This document shows, piece by piece, positions 7,828 through 15,221 of a DNA stretch of 54,693 nt (the first letter of the stretch is position 1; each line of letters opens with the position of its first letter). The stretch spans positions 1-54,693 of the forward strand of contig CAJXZK010000002.1 in the NCBI GenBank assembly GCA_913063055.1. Direction: 5' to 3'. The position numbers and the translations under genes were made by a program. This DNA comes from an uncultured bacterium (lineage in GTDB: Bacteria > Cyanobacteriota > Vampirovibrionia > Obscuribacterales > Obscuribacteraceae). The notes beneath the pieces were generated by a model. The model searched no databases. It worked only from the letters and a program-made list of their open reading frames with translations, and was not told where the DNA came from.

Positions 7828-8934
7828 TTGTGCCAACCTATGACAAATAAAATCAAAATTTATCTAACAGCCCTGGCAATTGTCTCAAATAGCTGGCTCT
7901 TCTGTAGCCATTGCCTGCCGGTGTTAGCCCAGCCGACCACGGGCACGACGGCCGCCGCGCCAACAAAAGCCGCCGCTCCCACAGTTGCCGTTGACACGGT
8001 CCCTTCCTCTGGCGAAGGTCAGTCTATCTACCAACCAAGCTTGCCTGTTGAGAGCGGAAATTTACTCAACGAGGTCAAAAACCCAAGGCTAGCTCTAATT
8101 TTAGCCGGTGGTGGTGCCAGAGGCGCTGCACATATCGGCGTCTTAAAAGTATTCGAGAGAGAAAAGATACATGTTGATTTTCTGGTAGGCAGCAGTGTCG
8201 GGGCGCTAGTAGGAAGCCTTTACTGTGCAGGTGTTCCAGCTACCGATATCGAAGAACTGGTGCTTAGCAATCAACTTAAGAAAGCTTTCTATCCTATTCC
8301 ATTCAAGCTCAAAGCTGCTCTTGGTGTGCCGCCCTATATGCTCAAGCGCCTAATCTTTCTCAAGCCGCCAATCGGCCTCTACAGCGGCAATTCTATTGCC
8401 AGGTTTATTGAGCGCAACTTGCCCCCAGGAATCGAAAAAATTGAACAACTAAAAACGCCCTTCGCCGCTCTGACAGTTAACTTAGGTGATACCAGACCGG
8501 TTTGGTTAGACAAGGGCAATATAGCCAAAGCAGTGCAGGCTAGTTGCAGCGTACCGCTGCTTTACAGGCCAGTAGTAACCGACGGAAAGCTTTTCGTAGA
8601 TGGCGGTTTGAGAAACAATCTACCAACTGAGCCGGCGACAGCGGTAGGAGCGCAAATTGTGGTGGCAGTAAAGTTACATTCTTTTTTGAAGGGTAATGAC
8701 AAAAGCAAATTCAATACATTCTCAAGTTACGGAGACCAACTAATCGGTATTCTCATGGCCGAAATAGAAGACAAGCCCGCTGGTCAAGCAGACATTTCTA
8801 TCGAACCAAATGCAGATAAGCTGAACCTCCATAACTTCAACCGAGCAGATCTTATCGAAGCAATCAGATCTGGTGAAGAGGCAGCAGAAAAGGCACTGCC
8901 AGCAATCAGAGCAAGAATAAGAGCTAGTCACTAA
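7828..8934 (+). CDS. Exported patatin-like phospholipase
   Basis: This 368-residue protein starts at TTG 7828 just after AAGAGGA; an in-frame ATG is at 7840. The signal peptide ends at LPVLAQ and is followed by an Ala/Thr/Pro linker to about residue 80. The patatin domain is complete: oxyanion glycines in AGGGARGAAHIGVL, nucleophile Ser123 in GSSVG and catalytic Asp258 in DGGLRNN. Patatins hydrolyse acyl chains of phospholipids through a Ser-Asp dyad. The protein resembles the RssA/NTE-like bacterial group, but with an export signal, so it probably acts on membrane lipids outside the cytoplasm. There is no C-terminal beta-barrel of the PlpD type. It is followed by the CIRD paralog pair on the same strand after 74 bases. 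Confidence 0.92.
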   Translation: MCQPMTNKIKIYLTALAIVSNSWLFCSHCLPVLAQPTTGTTAAAPTKAAAPTVAVDTVPSSGEGQSIYQPSLPVESGNLLNEVKNPRLALILAGGGARGAAHIGVLKVFEREKIHVDFLVGSSVGALVGSLYCAGVPATDIEELVLSNQLKKAFYPIPFKLKAALGVPPYMLKRLIFLKPPIGLYSGNSIARFIERNLPPGIEKIEQLKTPFAALTVNLGDTRPVWLDKGNIAKAVQASCSVPLLYRPVVTDGKLFVDGGLRNNLPTEPATAVGAQIVVAVKLHSFLKGNDKSKFNTFSSYGDQLIGILMAEIEDKPAGQADISIEPNADKLNLHNFNRADLIEAIRSGEEAAEKALPAIRARIRASH

Positions 8935-8965
8935 GGCGTAACAAATCGGAATTATATTGTCTGTA

Positions 8966-9000
8966 ATCACCCCAATACATCGCACACTCTCAAAAAGGGG
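8966..9000 (+). promoter_or_regulatory. Leader with possible SD-sequestering hairpin, copy 1
   Basis: CACCCCAATACAT (8968-8980) lies upstream of AAAAAGGGGATT, whose GGGGA (8997-9001) is the ribosome binding site of the gene at 9009. CCCC (8970-8973) can pair with GGGG (8997-9000), and TAAT/ATTA just outside can extend the stem over a CA bulge. The arrangement is repeated almost exactly before the paralog at 9525. Translational control is inferred. Confidence 0.45.
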
Positions 9001-9008
9001 ATTATCAA

Positions 9009-9368
9009 ATGACTAAATTTGCGCCAGAAAGCTTTAATGAAAATAGGTCTGAGAGCGCTGCTTCAAGTTCGTCGCTGAGCGAGTCGGTAAATTCGAACAT
9101 GACATTAGACGACGTAAAAACCATTCTCACTAAAAAAATACCGGCCGATGTCTGCATTCGCGATCGAGATGGTTACATCGCTTGCGGTCCAATTGTGGGC
9201 TCACCGCGTCCCGAAAATCCAAGTTCAGGTTTCATAATCGAGCCTGTAAAACCTCAATATCCAATCATTGAGAAGCTTCCACCATTGAACGAAATACCCG
9301 ACTCTTCAGCAAAGCCGCGAAAGCCAACGTACGAGTTATTCGACATGCTCAGGAGTCGAACAAAATAG
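9009..9368 (+). CDS. Small CIRD-motif protein, paralog 1
   Basis: This 119-residue soluble protein has no signal peptide or membrane segment. It starts at ATG 9009, 7 bases after GGGGA. A Ser-rich N-terminus (ASSSSLSESVNSN) is followed by a predicted helix (MTLDDVKTILTKKIPADV). The conserved motif CIRDRDGYIACGPIVG follows at about residues 49-64, and a Pro-rich disordered tail ends the protein. The neighbour at 9525 has the same order: helix ending in xPxDV, CIRDEDGYIACGPIVG, Pro-rich tail. Two Cys ten residues apart in a short beta-hairpin-like motif suggest a small metal- or disulphide-stabilised element, but this is a guess. I recognise no family. Conservation is concentrated in helix plus motif, as expected for a selected functional module. 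It probably arose by tandem duplication including the leader. Confidence 0.75.
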   Translation: MTKFAPESFNENRSESAASSSSLSESVNSNMTLDDVKTILTKKIPADVCIRDRDGYIACGPIVGSPRPENPSSGFIIEPVKPQYPIIEKLPPLNEIPDSSAKPRKPTYELFDMLRSRTK

Positions 9369-9383
9369 AATAACCCTTTTCAA

Positions 9384-9418
9384 AAATAGAGCGTGCTCCA
9401 ATGGAGCATGCGCTATTT
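9384..9418 (+). terminator. Rho-independent-type terminator between the paralogs
   Basis: AAATAGAGCGTGCTCC pairs with GGAGCATGCGCTATTT around an AAT loop, giving about 15 pairs with one mismatch and one G-T. It is followed by TTTTCATTT. A-rich bases lie on the other side, so it could work in both directions. It separates transcription of the two paralogs. Confidence 0.7.
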
Positions 9419-9482
9419 TCATTTGCCACAAATCAAAACCATGGTCACCAATGAGTCACAGCTAATCCCTATAGTTCAACTA

Positions 9483-9518
9483 TTCACCCCAATACATTAC
9501 CGAATCTCAAAAAAGGGG
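9483..9518 (+). promoter_or_regulatory. Leader with possible SD-sequestering hairpin, copy 2
   Basis: CACCCCAATACATT (9485-9498), then CGAATCTCAAAAAAGGGGATT, repeats the leader of the gene at 9009. CCCC (9487-9490) can pair with the GGGG of the ribosome binding site (9515-9518), with one extra A between. The conserved CCCC/GGGG spacing in both copies supports selection on the pairing or on a protein binding site. Confidence 0.45.
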
Positions 9519-9524
9519 ATTACC

Positions 9525-9884
9525 ATGTCAAACTTTGAAATCGAAAATAATGTCAAAAGCTCCGATACTGTTGATAATCATGCACGTTTAGGCCAGTCTA
9601 TTCACGGCCAACTAAGCACAGAAGATTTTAAAAACCTTCTACCGAAAAGAGTGCAGCCGGATGTTTGCATTCGCGATGAAGATGGCTACATTGCCTGTGG
9701 CCCGATTGTTGGAATTGAGCGCCCCGAGCCACCAATATTCAAGCCAAGTTTCGATAAGCCCAGCTTCGATAGACCGAATATGATAGAAAAGTTTCCGAGC
9801 AACAGAATAGATAAGGCTTCACCAGCCGATCTACTAGGAATAGAGAAAAGCTTCGACTCAGTTATTCAAAATAAGAAGAACTAA
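9525..9884 (+). CDS. Small CIRD-motif protein, paralog 2
   Basis: Start is ATG 9525, 6 bases after the strong GGGGAT. The frame is open further upstream, but that region holds the terminator and leader and is not coding. The 119-residue product has the same length as its paralog. After a polar N-terminus comes the helix LSTEDFKNLLPKRVQPDV, then CIRDEDGYIACGPIVG, then a tail with a short repeat (FKPSFDKPSFDRP). It is predicted soluble and cytoplasmic. The tail and N-terminus have diverged from paralog 1 while the motif is nearly unchanged, so the motif carries the function. No known domain is recognised. The gene is convergent with the TolC-family gene, with 9 bases between stops. Confidence 0.75.
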   Translation: MSNFEIENNVKSSDTVDNHARLGQSIHGQLSTEDFKNLLPKRVQPDVCIRDEDGYIACGPIVGIERPEPPIFKPSFDKPSFDRPNMIEKFPSNRIDKASPADLLGIEKSFDSVIQNKKN

Positions 9885-9893
9885 CGCGACCAG

Positions 9894-11330
9894 TCAAAAG
9901 TCAATCTTTTTGCCAATAGCAGTTTCAAGATCAGCCCAAGAATTTTGATAACTCACGACAGTGTCAAAGTAACTGGAAAATGTATTTTGAAACTGCTGTT
10001 GCGCGACGATTGCACTGCCAAGATCGCTCTTGTCATTTTCATAACTATCCTGGGCCTTACGCACTACATTTAGTGCCAGAGGAATTAGATTCTTTTGATA
10101 CTGGGCAATATTAACTCGGGCAGCAGCCAGCTTGGCATAGGCTGCGCGCACATCCACTTCAACCCGCGAAACCATTGCGGCAGCTTGATCTTGGGCCTGC
10201 TTGTTAGCCGCTTTAGCCGCTGCTATTTCACCCTGGTGGCGATAAAAAATAGGCAAATCGACGTTGATGTTTAAATAGGCGCCATCTTGCTGCCTGACAT
10301 GGGCCGACTTTTTGTAAGTACTAAAGACATAACCAGAACCCACCAAAACATCTGGTATGGCCTGAGCCTTAGCCAGCCTAATTGCACTAGTAGTAGTAAC
10401 AACTTGTTGTCTCGCCGATTTAAGGTCGGCCCGATCAGCGAAGGCCTGGTCTAACAAATACTGCAAGTCAGGCATGGGCTGATCTGGGGGAGGGACCAAT
10501 TCGGTGCGCTTTGTAGAAAGCTTAAAGAGACCGTTGTCTTCAACATCTAAATCTAGATTTGGGTTATAACCTAATAAATAATCAAGTTCAATGGAAGCCT
10601 GACGCAAGCGAGCATAAGAGCTATTACGCAGGGTTTCAAATTGATCTACTGCTAGTTTTGCTTGCAAAACCTCTACTTCTTCACACTTTCCCGCTTTGTA
10701 TTTTGCTTCGGCCAAATGACTGAGGCGTTGTACTAGAGCCCTTTGGTTTTCCACTAATTCGATATTTGCTTCAGCAGCGGCAAGTTCAGCGTAACCCTTG
10801 CGCACAGCTGAGCGCACGTCATAGCGCAGGTCTGCCAACTGATATTCACTCAGAACATAATTGGCTCTGGCATAACGCAGGCGTGAAGCACGCTTGCCGC
10901 CCATTTCAACAAGCTGGTTGGCCCCAATTTGCTGGGTATTGCCAGCAATTGCCTCAGTATAAGGAGTACCAAAACCATATTGCATGGCAAACTGAGGATT
11001 GGGCCTAGCTCCAGCTGTTCGCACTTGAGCCTTAGCAATATCAAGATTTTTTAGCGCCGCGACAACCGATGGATTCTGCGTGTAGGAGGTCGAGAAGGCC
11101 GCCGTAAGGCTGACCGGAACTCGATTGACCGGATGATTCGGCCGGTCAGAAGGCCCCGGTCGCAATGATCCTGGCGACAGTCCTGAGGTAATGGCATCAA
11201 ATACATCTTCACCATCTGATGCAGCACCAGCTGGCGCTCCAATAAATATGGCGCAAGAGACGGCCAAAAGTGGCCACATTGGGAGCCGAGATTGAGGCAG
11301 AAGCGACTTCAATGAGAACTTCTTGGCCAT
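9894..11330 (-). CDS. TolC-family outer-membrane efflux channel protein
   Basis: This 478-residue protein has a signal peptide (WPLLAVSCAIFIGAPAGAAS). It has the duplicated outer-membrane-efflux-protein fold: two halves of long coiled helices (AYAELAAAEANIELVENQRA and the corresponding ARVNIAQYQKNLIPLALNVV) separated by strands that form the barrel (VGSGYVFSTYKK, AYLNINVDLPIF). The lengths of the helical repeats and the NPSVVAALKNLDIAKAQVR start are typical of CzcC/OprM-like members. Such trimers form the outer channel of tripartite pumps or of type I secretion. No inner-membrane pump or adaptor is adjacent, so the partner must be elsewhere. It shows that the cell has an outer membrane. It is convergent with the CIRD paralogs. 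Confidence 0.92.
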   Translation of the reverse strand: MAKKFSLKSLLPQSRLPMWPLLAVSCAIFIGAPAGAASDGEDVFDAITSGLSPGSLRPGPSDRPNHPVNRVPVSLTAAFSTSYTQNPSVVAALKNLDIAKAQVRTAGARPNPQFAMQYGFGTPYTEAIAGNTQQIGANQLVEMGGKRASRLRYARANYVLSEYQLADLRYDVRSAVRKGYAELAAAEANIELVENQRALVQRLSHLAEAKYKAGKCEEVEVLQAKLAVDQFETLRNSSYARLRQASIELDYLLGYNPNLDLDVEDNGLFKLSTKRTELVPPPDQPMPDLQYLLDQAFADRADLKSARQQVVTTTSAIRLAKAQAIPDVLVGSGYVFSTYKKSAHVRQQDGAYLNINVDLPIFYRHQGEIAAAKAANKQAQDQAAAMVSRVEVDVRAAYAKLAAARVNIAQYQKNLIPLALNVVRKAQDSYENDKSDLGSAIVAQQQFQNTFSSYFDTVVSYQNSWADLETAIGKKIDF

Positions 11331-11542
11331 GCCTGGTCTATCTATCCCTCACAATGCAATCTTTCATCGACAGATTGAGCCTTAAAAGTACTCTCAAAGC
11401 CAACCAAATTCAAGCAATTTACCCTGAAAGACCAGACCAGTGGCCGCTTGCATATCCAAAGCATACGCAAAAGCAAGAACAAATTGATAAATGCAATGAA
11501 CAAAGAAACTGAACAAACAGACCGCAATAAAGTCGGTGCAAC

Positions 11543-11812
11543 CTAGACCGACTGACTGGCAGCCACATCAGCCGCCGGAGAATCAACTGGCATTGCTTCT
11601 AGTGGGCCACTCTTATCGCGGCGAAAGCGCATCTGACAGTTCTGACACAAGAAATAGGTAATGTAAGTGCCAGGCTTAGTTTCTATAGACTCAGGCTCAT
11701 AAGAATCAAGCTTCCGCTTATTACAACTTGGGCACTTGCCCTTGAGAAAAGTCGGCAAAAAGGGTGTGACAAGCACGGCCGCTATTACAAACCACATAAA
11801 AGACTCTTTCAC
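11543..11812 (-). CDS. Small membrane-anchored zinc-ribbon protein
   Basis: The product is 89 residues from GTG 11812, or 84 from ATG 11797, which has AAAGAG 6 bases upstream and is the likelier start. One N-terminal hydrophobic helix (MWFVIAAVLVTPFLPTFL) anchors the protein. It is followed by a C4 zinc ribbon, CPSCNKR and CQNCQMRF, about 30 residues apart, and an acidic tail. Nothing identifies a partner. It stands alone between the TolC gene and the HD hydrolase. The ~210 bases between 11330 and 11543 show no supported gene. Confidence 0.65.
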   Translation of the reverse strand: MKESFMWFVIAAVLVTPFLPTFLKGKCPSCNKRKLDSYEPESIETKPGTYITYFLCQNCQMRFRRDKSGPLEAMPVDSPAADVAASQSV

Positions 11813-11880
11813 TCTATGTTTCCCCTTGGTGCTCTGTTTCTATTTTTAGCACATTTGCTGCTAGCCTAATTTAGTAAAAT

Positions 11881-12480
11881 ATGAAGAGCAGTCAAGAACC
11901 AACTGAAAAGCGGCAGGCAATGAACAATCAAGATTCAGATCTAAGCTTAATAATCGCAGCATTGTCCTTTGCCTCGGAGAAACACAGAGATCAAAGACGC
12001 AAAGACCAAGAGGGTACACCTTATATCAATCACCCTATTGAAGTAGCCCGCTTGCTGCATGAAGTTGGCGGTATTACTGACGGTGCAACCCTGGCAGCCG
12101 CTCTATTGCACGACACTGTAGAAGACACAGATACTACCAAAGATTGTCTCTACGACTTATTTGGCGAAGAAGTTGCAGCGCTAGTAATGGAATGTAGTGA
12201 TGACAAGACATTAGCCAAAGAAGAACGCAAACAAAAGCAAATAGACCATGCGCCTCATATAAGCACAAAAGCAAAACTCATAAAATTGGCAGACAAAATT
12301 AGCAACGTTCGCGATATGGGTCATTCTCCGCCTCCAGACTGGAGCTTAGAGAGACGAGTTGCCTACGTTGAGTGGGGAAAAAAAGTTGTAACTGGTCTGC
12401 GGGGTAGCAATCAATCTCTTGAGATGCTCTACGATCACACCGCAGCAGAAGCCCTAAACAAACTAAATGCAAAACCTTGA
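11881..12480 (+). CDS. HD-domain small alarmone hydrolase, MESH1/SpoT-like
   Basis: This 199-residue protein has the RelA/SpoT-type HD hydrolase: His35 (SEKHRDQRRKDQEGTPYINH), the His77-Asp78 pair in LLHDTVEDTD and Asp138 in KLADKISNVRDM. There is no synthetase, TGS or ACT domain, so it corresponds to the single-domain MESH1-like group. That group removes the 3'-pyrophosphate of (p)ppGpp and, in some members, the 2'-phosphate of NADPH. The start may be the ATG at 11881 or Met14 at 11920, where family similarity begins. The stop TGA overlaps the TTG start of the acetyltransferase gene (TTGA at 12477-12480), so the two are translationally coupled. The family is firm. The in vivo substrate is inferred. 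Confidence 0.88.
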   Translation: MKSSQEPTEKRQAMNNQDSDLSLIIAALSFASEKHRDQRRKDQEGTPYINHPIEVARLLHEVGGITDGATLAAALLHDTVEDTDTTKDCLYDLFGEEVAALVMECSDDKTLAKEERKQKQIDHAPHISTKAKLIKLADKISNVRDMGHSPPPDWSLERRVAYVEWGKKVVTGLRGSNQSLEMLYDHTAAEALNKLNAKP

Positions 12481-13001
12481 GCAACTATTCACAGACAACT
12501 ATTAGACCAATAAAAGCTGAAGACATTGAGCCTCTTCTCGATTGGCTCGAAGCTCCGCACGTCAAACAGTGGTGGGGCGTTGAGTCAGCAAAGACAAACC
12601 GGCTCAAGTATCAGTCACGTCTTCTTGCTGATGCCCTAACACGTGTTTTTATTATTCAAGTCGACCATAAGCCAGCAGGAATGATTCAGTGCTATCGCCA
12701 TTGCGACTATCCCGATTGCGATAGCGAAATTGGCATAGACAATGCCATTGGCATTGATTACCTGATTGCAACACCAGAGCTAACCGGCAAAGGGATTGGC
12801 ACACAGGCTATTAAGATGATGACAAGAATGGCTCTGACTCTCTTTCCTAATTTGACTACGGTGGTGGCAAGTCCACACAAAGAAAACATTGCCTCACGGC
12901 GAGCACTTGAAAAGGCCGGCTTCAATCTTGTCCGCGAAGCCAAATTAGCATCGGCCTATCCCGCCGAAGGCCTAAGCTGCATCTACGAAAGGCGCCGCTA
13001 A
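12477..13001 (+). CDS. GNAT acetyltransferase, AAC(6')-like subgroup
   Basis: This 174-residue protein starts at TTG 12477, overlapping the upstream stop. It has the GNAT order: IRPIKAEDIEPLLDWLEAPHVKQWW at the N-terminus (the xxPHVxxWWG signature shared by AAC(6')-Ib-like and siderophore-pathway acetyltransferases), a central beta-sheet with GIDYLIA, the acetyl-CoA pyrophosphate loop LTGKGIGTQAI, and NIASRRALEKAGF near the C-terminus. The substrate is unknown. The subgroup includes aminoglycoside acetyltransferases but also many chromosomal enzymes of other function, and nothing here indicates a resistance gene. Coupling to the alarmone hydrolase suggests coexpression. Confidence 0.88.
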   Translation: MSNYSQTTIRPIKAEDIEPLLDWLEAPHVKQWWGVESAKTNRLKYQSRLLADALTRVFIIQVDHKPAGMIQCYRHCDYPDCDSEIGIDNAIGIDYLIATPELTGKGIGTQAIKMMTRMALTLFPNLTTVVASPHKENIASRRALEKAGFNLVREAKLASAYPAEGLSCIYERRR

Positions 13002-13067
13002 GAACAAATCTAATAACAGTGTGCCGCTGGCTGCTGTTACTCGCTGAGCTATTCAATAAGTAAAACC

Positions 13068-13141
13068 TCGGGACGACAGGATTTGAACCTGCGACCTATT
13101 GCTCCCAAAGCAACCGCGCTACCAAGCTGCGCTACGTCCCG
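13068..13141 (-). tRNA. tRNA-Pro (anticodon UGG)
   Basis: Read on the minus strand, this 74-base cloverleaf has a perfect 7-bp acceptor (CGGGACG/CGTCCCG), a GCGC/GCGC D stem, a 5-bp anticodon stem around loop TTTGGGA (anticodon TGG), a GCAGG/CCTGT T stem with loop TTCAAAT, and discriminator A. CCA is not encoded after the discriminator, so it must be added by the CCA enzyme. Confidence 0.96.
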
Positions 13142-13200
13142 GCTTTCAAATATATCACACTGCCCGACGCAGTTCTCTAATACGTAAAGTACTTAATAAG

Positions 13201-15096
13201 TTATGGTACAAATGCCGGAGGGCTTTCCCCGCCCACATCGAGCGCATCTTTGTCGACAAAACCGGTGCGACCGTTGGCCAACTGCACCTTGTATTTATTG
13301 TTATTAATGCCACCGAGCACCACTAAACGGTCTCCCGCCTGCAGATTGACTGTGCGGTTCCTGGCATCCGTTACGGCTTTGCCACTCTTAACAGTGGCCG
13401 TTGTGTAAGCATCACCGGTTTTGCAATTAATAAAGCCTGCATAGATGAAGCCTTCTTTACCGTTGATACGAACTTTGTACCAACCCTCTTGCTTGCCAAT
13501 GATTTCTACATCAGCTCCACGGGATATTTCAGCAACCGTGCGGTAGTGAGTGCCCGCACCGCGTCTTACTTTGACGGTGTTGCTGGTCAAAGTACTTGTA
13601 ACAGTGCCTTTTTCAGCCACTGCCTCTTTTTCAACAACCTTTGAGGCCGCTGTTTTCTCTATTACCTTATTATTTGGCACAGCCAAAGGTGCAACCTCAA
13701 CAGGAGCACTCGAATTTTTCTCTGTGCCTGAGTCAGGGCTTGAATTCGGACCGGAATCAGGACTAGAAAGCAGCTTGTCTACCAGTGATGATGTCTTATT
13801 CTCATACGTTGATGCGACTGAAGTGCTGTCACTATCGGCACCATGACCTTGAACTTTTACCCGGCGCAACTGCGCTGCCTGATAAATACCGCTGCTACCG
13901 CGGGCCAACACTACTTCAAAAGCGTCTTCAGCATTACCCATAAAATAGCTGCTGCCAGAGCTAACAGACACTTGACTATTTGCCGCTTGCTGAGCCCGTC
14001 TAGCGGCCTCACGCCGGCGCCTGCGACTACGCCTTGACGAGCCACCATCTGACTCAGCCGGTGCAGCTACAGCAACTGCAGGCACTGTCACACTGGCTTT
14101 ACCCTTACGCTTCAACTCGAACAAAGGCGGACAAACTTTTAAGGCACCAAGGCTAGCTATACTGGCGGCCGTGGGGTTAGTCAAATATTTACGGAAGCGA
14201 CTCTTCTGCGCCTGATCCGCTACGGTAAAGGCCGCTGCACGCAAGGCTGCCATCTGACCGCGACCATTATCATCAAGCAATTCGTAATTGCCATTTTTAT
14301 AGAGCAGTTTAAGTTTCAACTGTTCGTCAGGCAAGCCCAAGGCCCGCAGACTCGAAGGTGTGAACAGCTCTTCTTCAGCAGCGCGCGACGACAATGCCAA
14401 TTCCATATCAATGTCTTGGCCGTTGGCGGCAAATTTAGCTGAGCCTTCTCCAGTAAAGAAAGGCACAGCTTTGTCTGTCCGCTCTTTAATGGCGCCATTA
14501 CTCAACTCAATTACTTTCACCTGAGGCTTACGCCCAGCCTGAGCATTCTGGTGCCCAAGCAATACGAGAGTGTCGCCACCCTGTCGACTAATAATTTTAG
14601 CCTCGTCAAAGACATCGAGCTTACGCAGCACGGCCACTTCTTTGCCCGACATCAAATAATTGCAAGACTGCAAAACAGTATCGACTTCGACCAGCTTAAG
14701 GGCATTTGGCAGATCAAAGACGTGAATCTCATAAGCCGAAGTCGGAAAAATCTTCTGCATTTTGCTGGTAATTTCAGTCGACGAAAGTGCAGTGTTTTTC
14801 TCCAGAAAACGTTTCACACTATTTTCTAGTTCACTCTTCAAATGATCGGCGTCTTCTTTAGACTTTGGACCCTGAGCCACGCGCCTCGATACTTTTTGCA
14901 GATTACCGTCAGAATCAAACAAACTACCAATGAACGAAACTGAAGCAGCGCCAATTCCGAGCACAGCCAGACCGGCGGCACCGATCAAGGCGTACTTAAC
15001 TAAGTTGGTGCTATTTTTTCGCGCCAACTTAGCTCCGCATTCCTTACATTGGACAGCGGCGACAGAATTTCTAACTGTGCATTCAGGGCAACGCAT
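13201..15096 (-). CDS. Membrane protein with N-terminal zinc ribbon and C-terminal bacterial SH3 domain
   Basis: The ATG at 15096 (GGGA upstream) gives 631 residues; an in-frame TTG at 15108 would add four. The N-terminus is a C4 zinc ribbon (MRCPECTVRN...CKECGAKL: Cys 3, 6, 17, 20), followed by one transmembrane helix (YALIGAAGLAVLGIGAASVSFI, ~34-58). The central ~300 residues are unrecognised. A very basic stretch follows (RRSRRRRREAARR, near 360) and then a Ser-rich linker. The C-terminus holds an SH3b domain (VKVRRGAGTHYRTVAEI ... GKEGFIYAGFI, ~505-560) and a second, divergent SH3-like segment (VKSGKAVTDARNRTVNL...). SH3b domains bind cell-wall peptides. With the zinc ribbon inside and the SH3 outside, the protein would link cytoplasm and wall. 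A tRNA-Pro gene lies just downstream. Confidence 0.82.
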   Translation of the reverse strand: MRCPECTVRNSVAAVQCKECGAKLARKNSTNLVKYALIGAAGLAVLGIGAASVSFIGSLFDSDGNLQKVSRRVAQGPKSKEDADHLKSELENSVKRFLEKNTALSSTEITSKMQKIFPTSAYEIHVFDLPNALKLVEVDTVLQSCNYLMSGKEVAVLRKLDVFDEAKIISRQGGDTLVLLGHQNAQAGRKPQVKVIELSNGAIKERTDKAVPFFTGEGSAKFAANGQDIDMELALSSRAAEEELFTPSSLRALGLPDEQLKLKLLYKNGNYELLDDNGRGQMAALRAAAFTVADQAQKSRFRKYLTNPTAASIASLGALKVCPPLFELKRKGKASVTVPAVAVAAPAESDGGSSRRSRRRRREAARRAQQAANSQVSVSSGSSYFMGNAEDAFEVVLARGSSGIYQAAQLRRVKVQGHGADSDSTSVASTYENKTSSLVDKLLSSPDSGPNSSPDSGTEKNSSAPVEVAPLAVPNNKVIEKTAASKVVEKEAVAEKGTVTSTLTSNTVKVRRGAGTHYRTVAEISRGADVEIIGKQEGWYKVRINGKEGFIYAGFINCKTGDAYTTATVKSGKAVTDARNRTVNLQAGDRLVVLGGINNNKYKVQLANGRTGFVDKDALDVGGESPPAFVP

Positions 15097-15221
15097 AAAA
15101 CATCCCAATCTGCTAGCGGCTTAACAGCAGTGTGCCGTAGCACGTATATAATACTCATCCTTGGCAATCAATGGATGCATTGCTAGATGTCATGGTCTAA
15201 TTCTAACGAAGAGCAGAAATC

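Noticed and set aside
9140-9210. EF-hand-like DxDG in the CIRD motif
   Set aside because: The first Asp and the position-12 Glu of the EF loop are missing, so calcium binding is not supported.
9393-9524. Upstream extension of the second CIRD gene
   Set aside because: It would pass through the terminator hairpin and leader, and the strong ribosome binding site fits ATG 9525.
9009-9884. Precursor peptides of a ribosomally made natural product
   Set aside because: The conserved motif lies mid-protein rather than at a leader/core boundary, and no modification enzyme or dedicated transporter is near (the TolC gene alone is not enough).
12477-13001. Aminoglycoside resistance gene
   Set aside because: The protein is only in the same broad GNAT subgroup, lies in a chromosomal coupled pair, and has no mobile context.
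13142-13200. Promoter for tRNA-Pro
   Set aside because: GATATA-like -10 sequences are present but no -35 with proper spacing; too weak to list.
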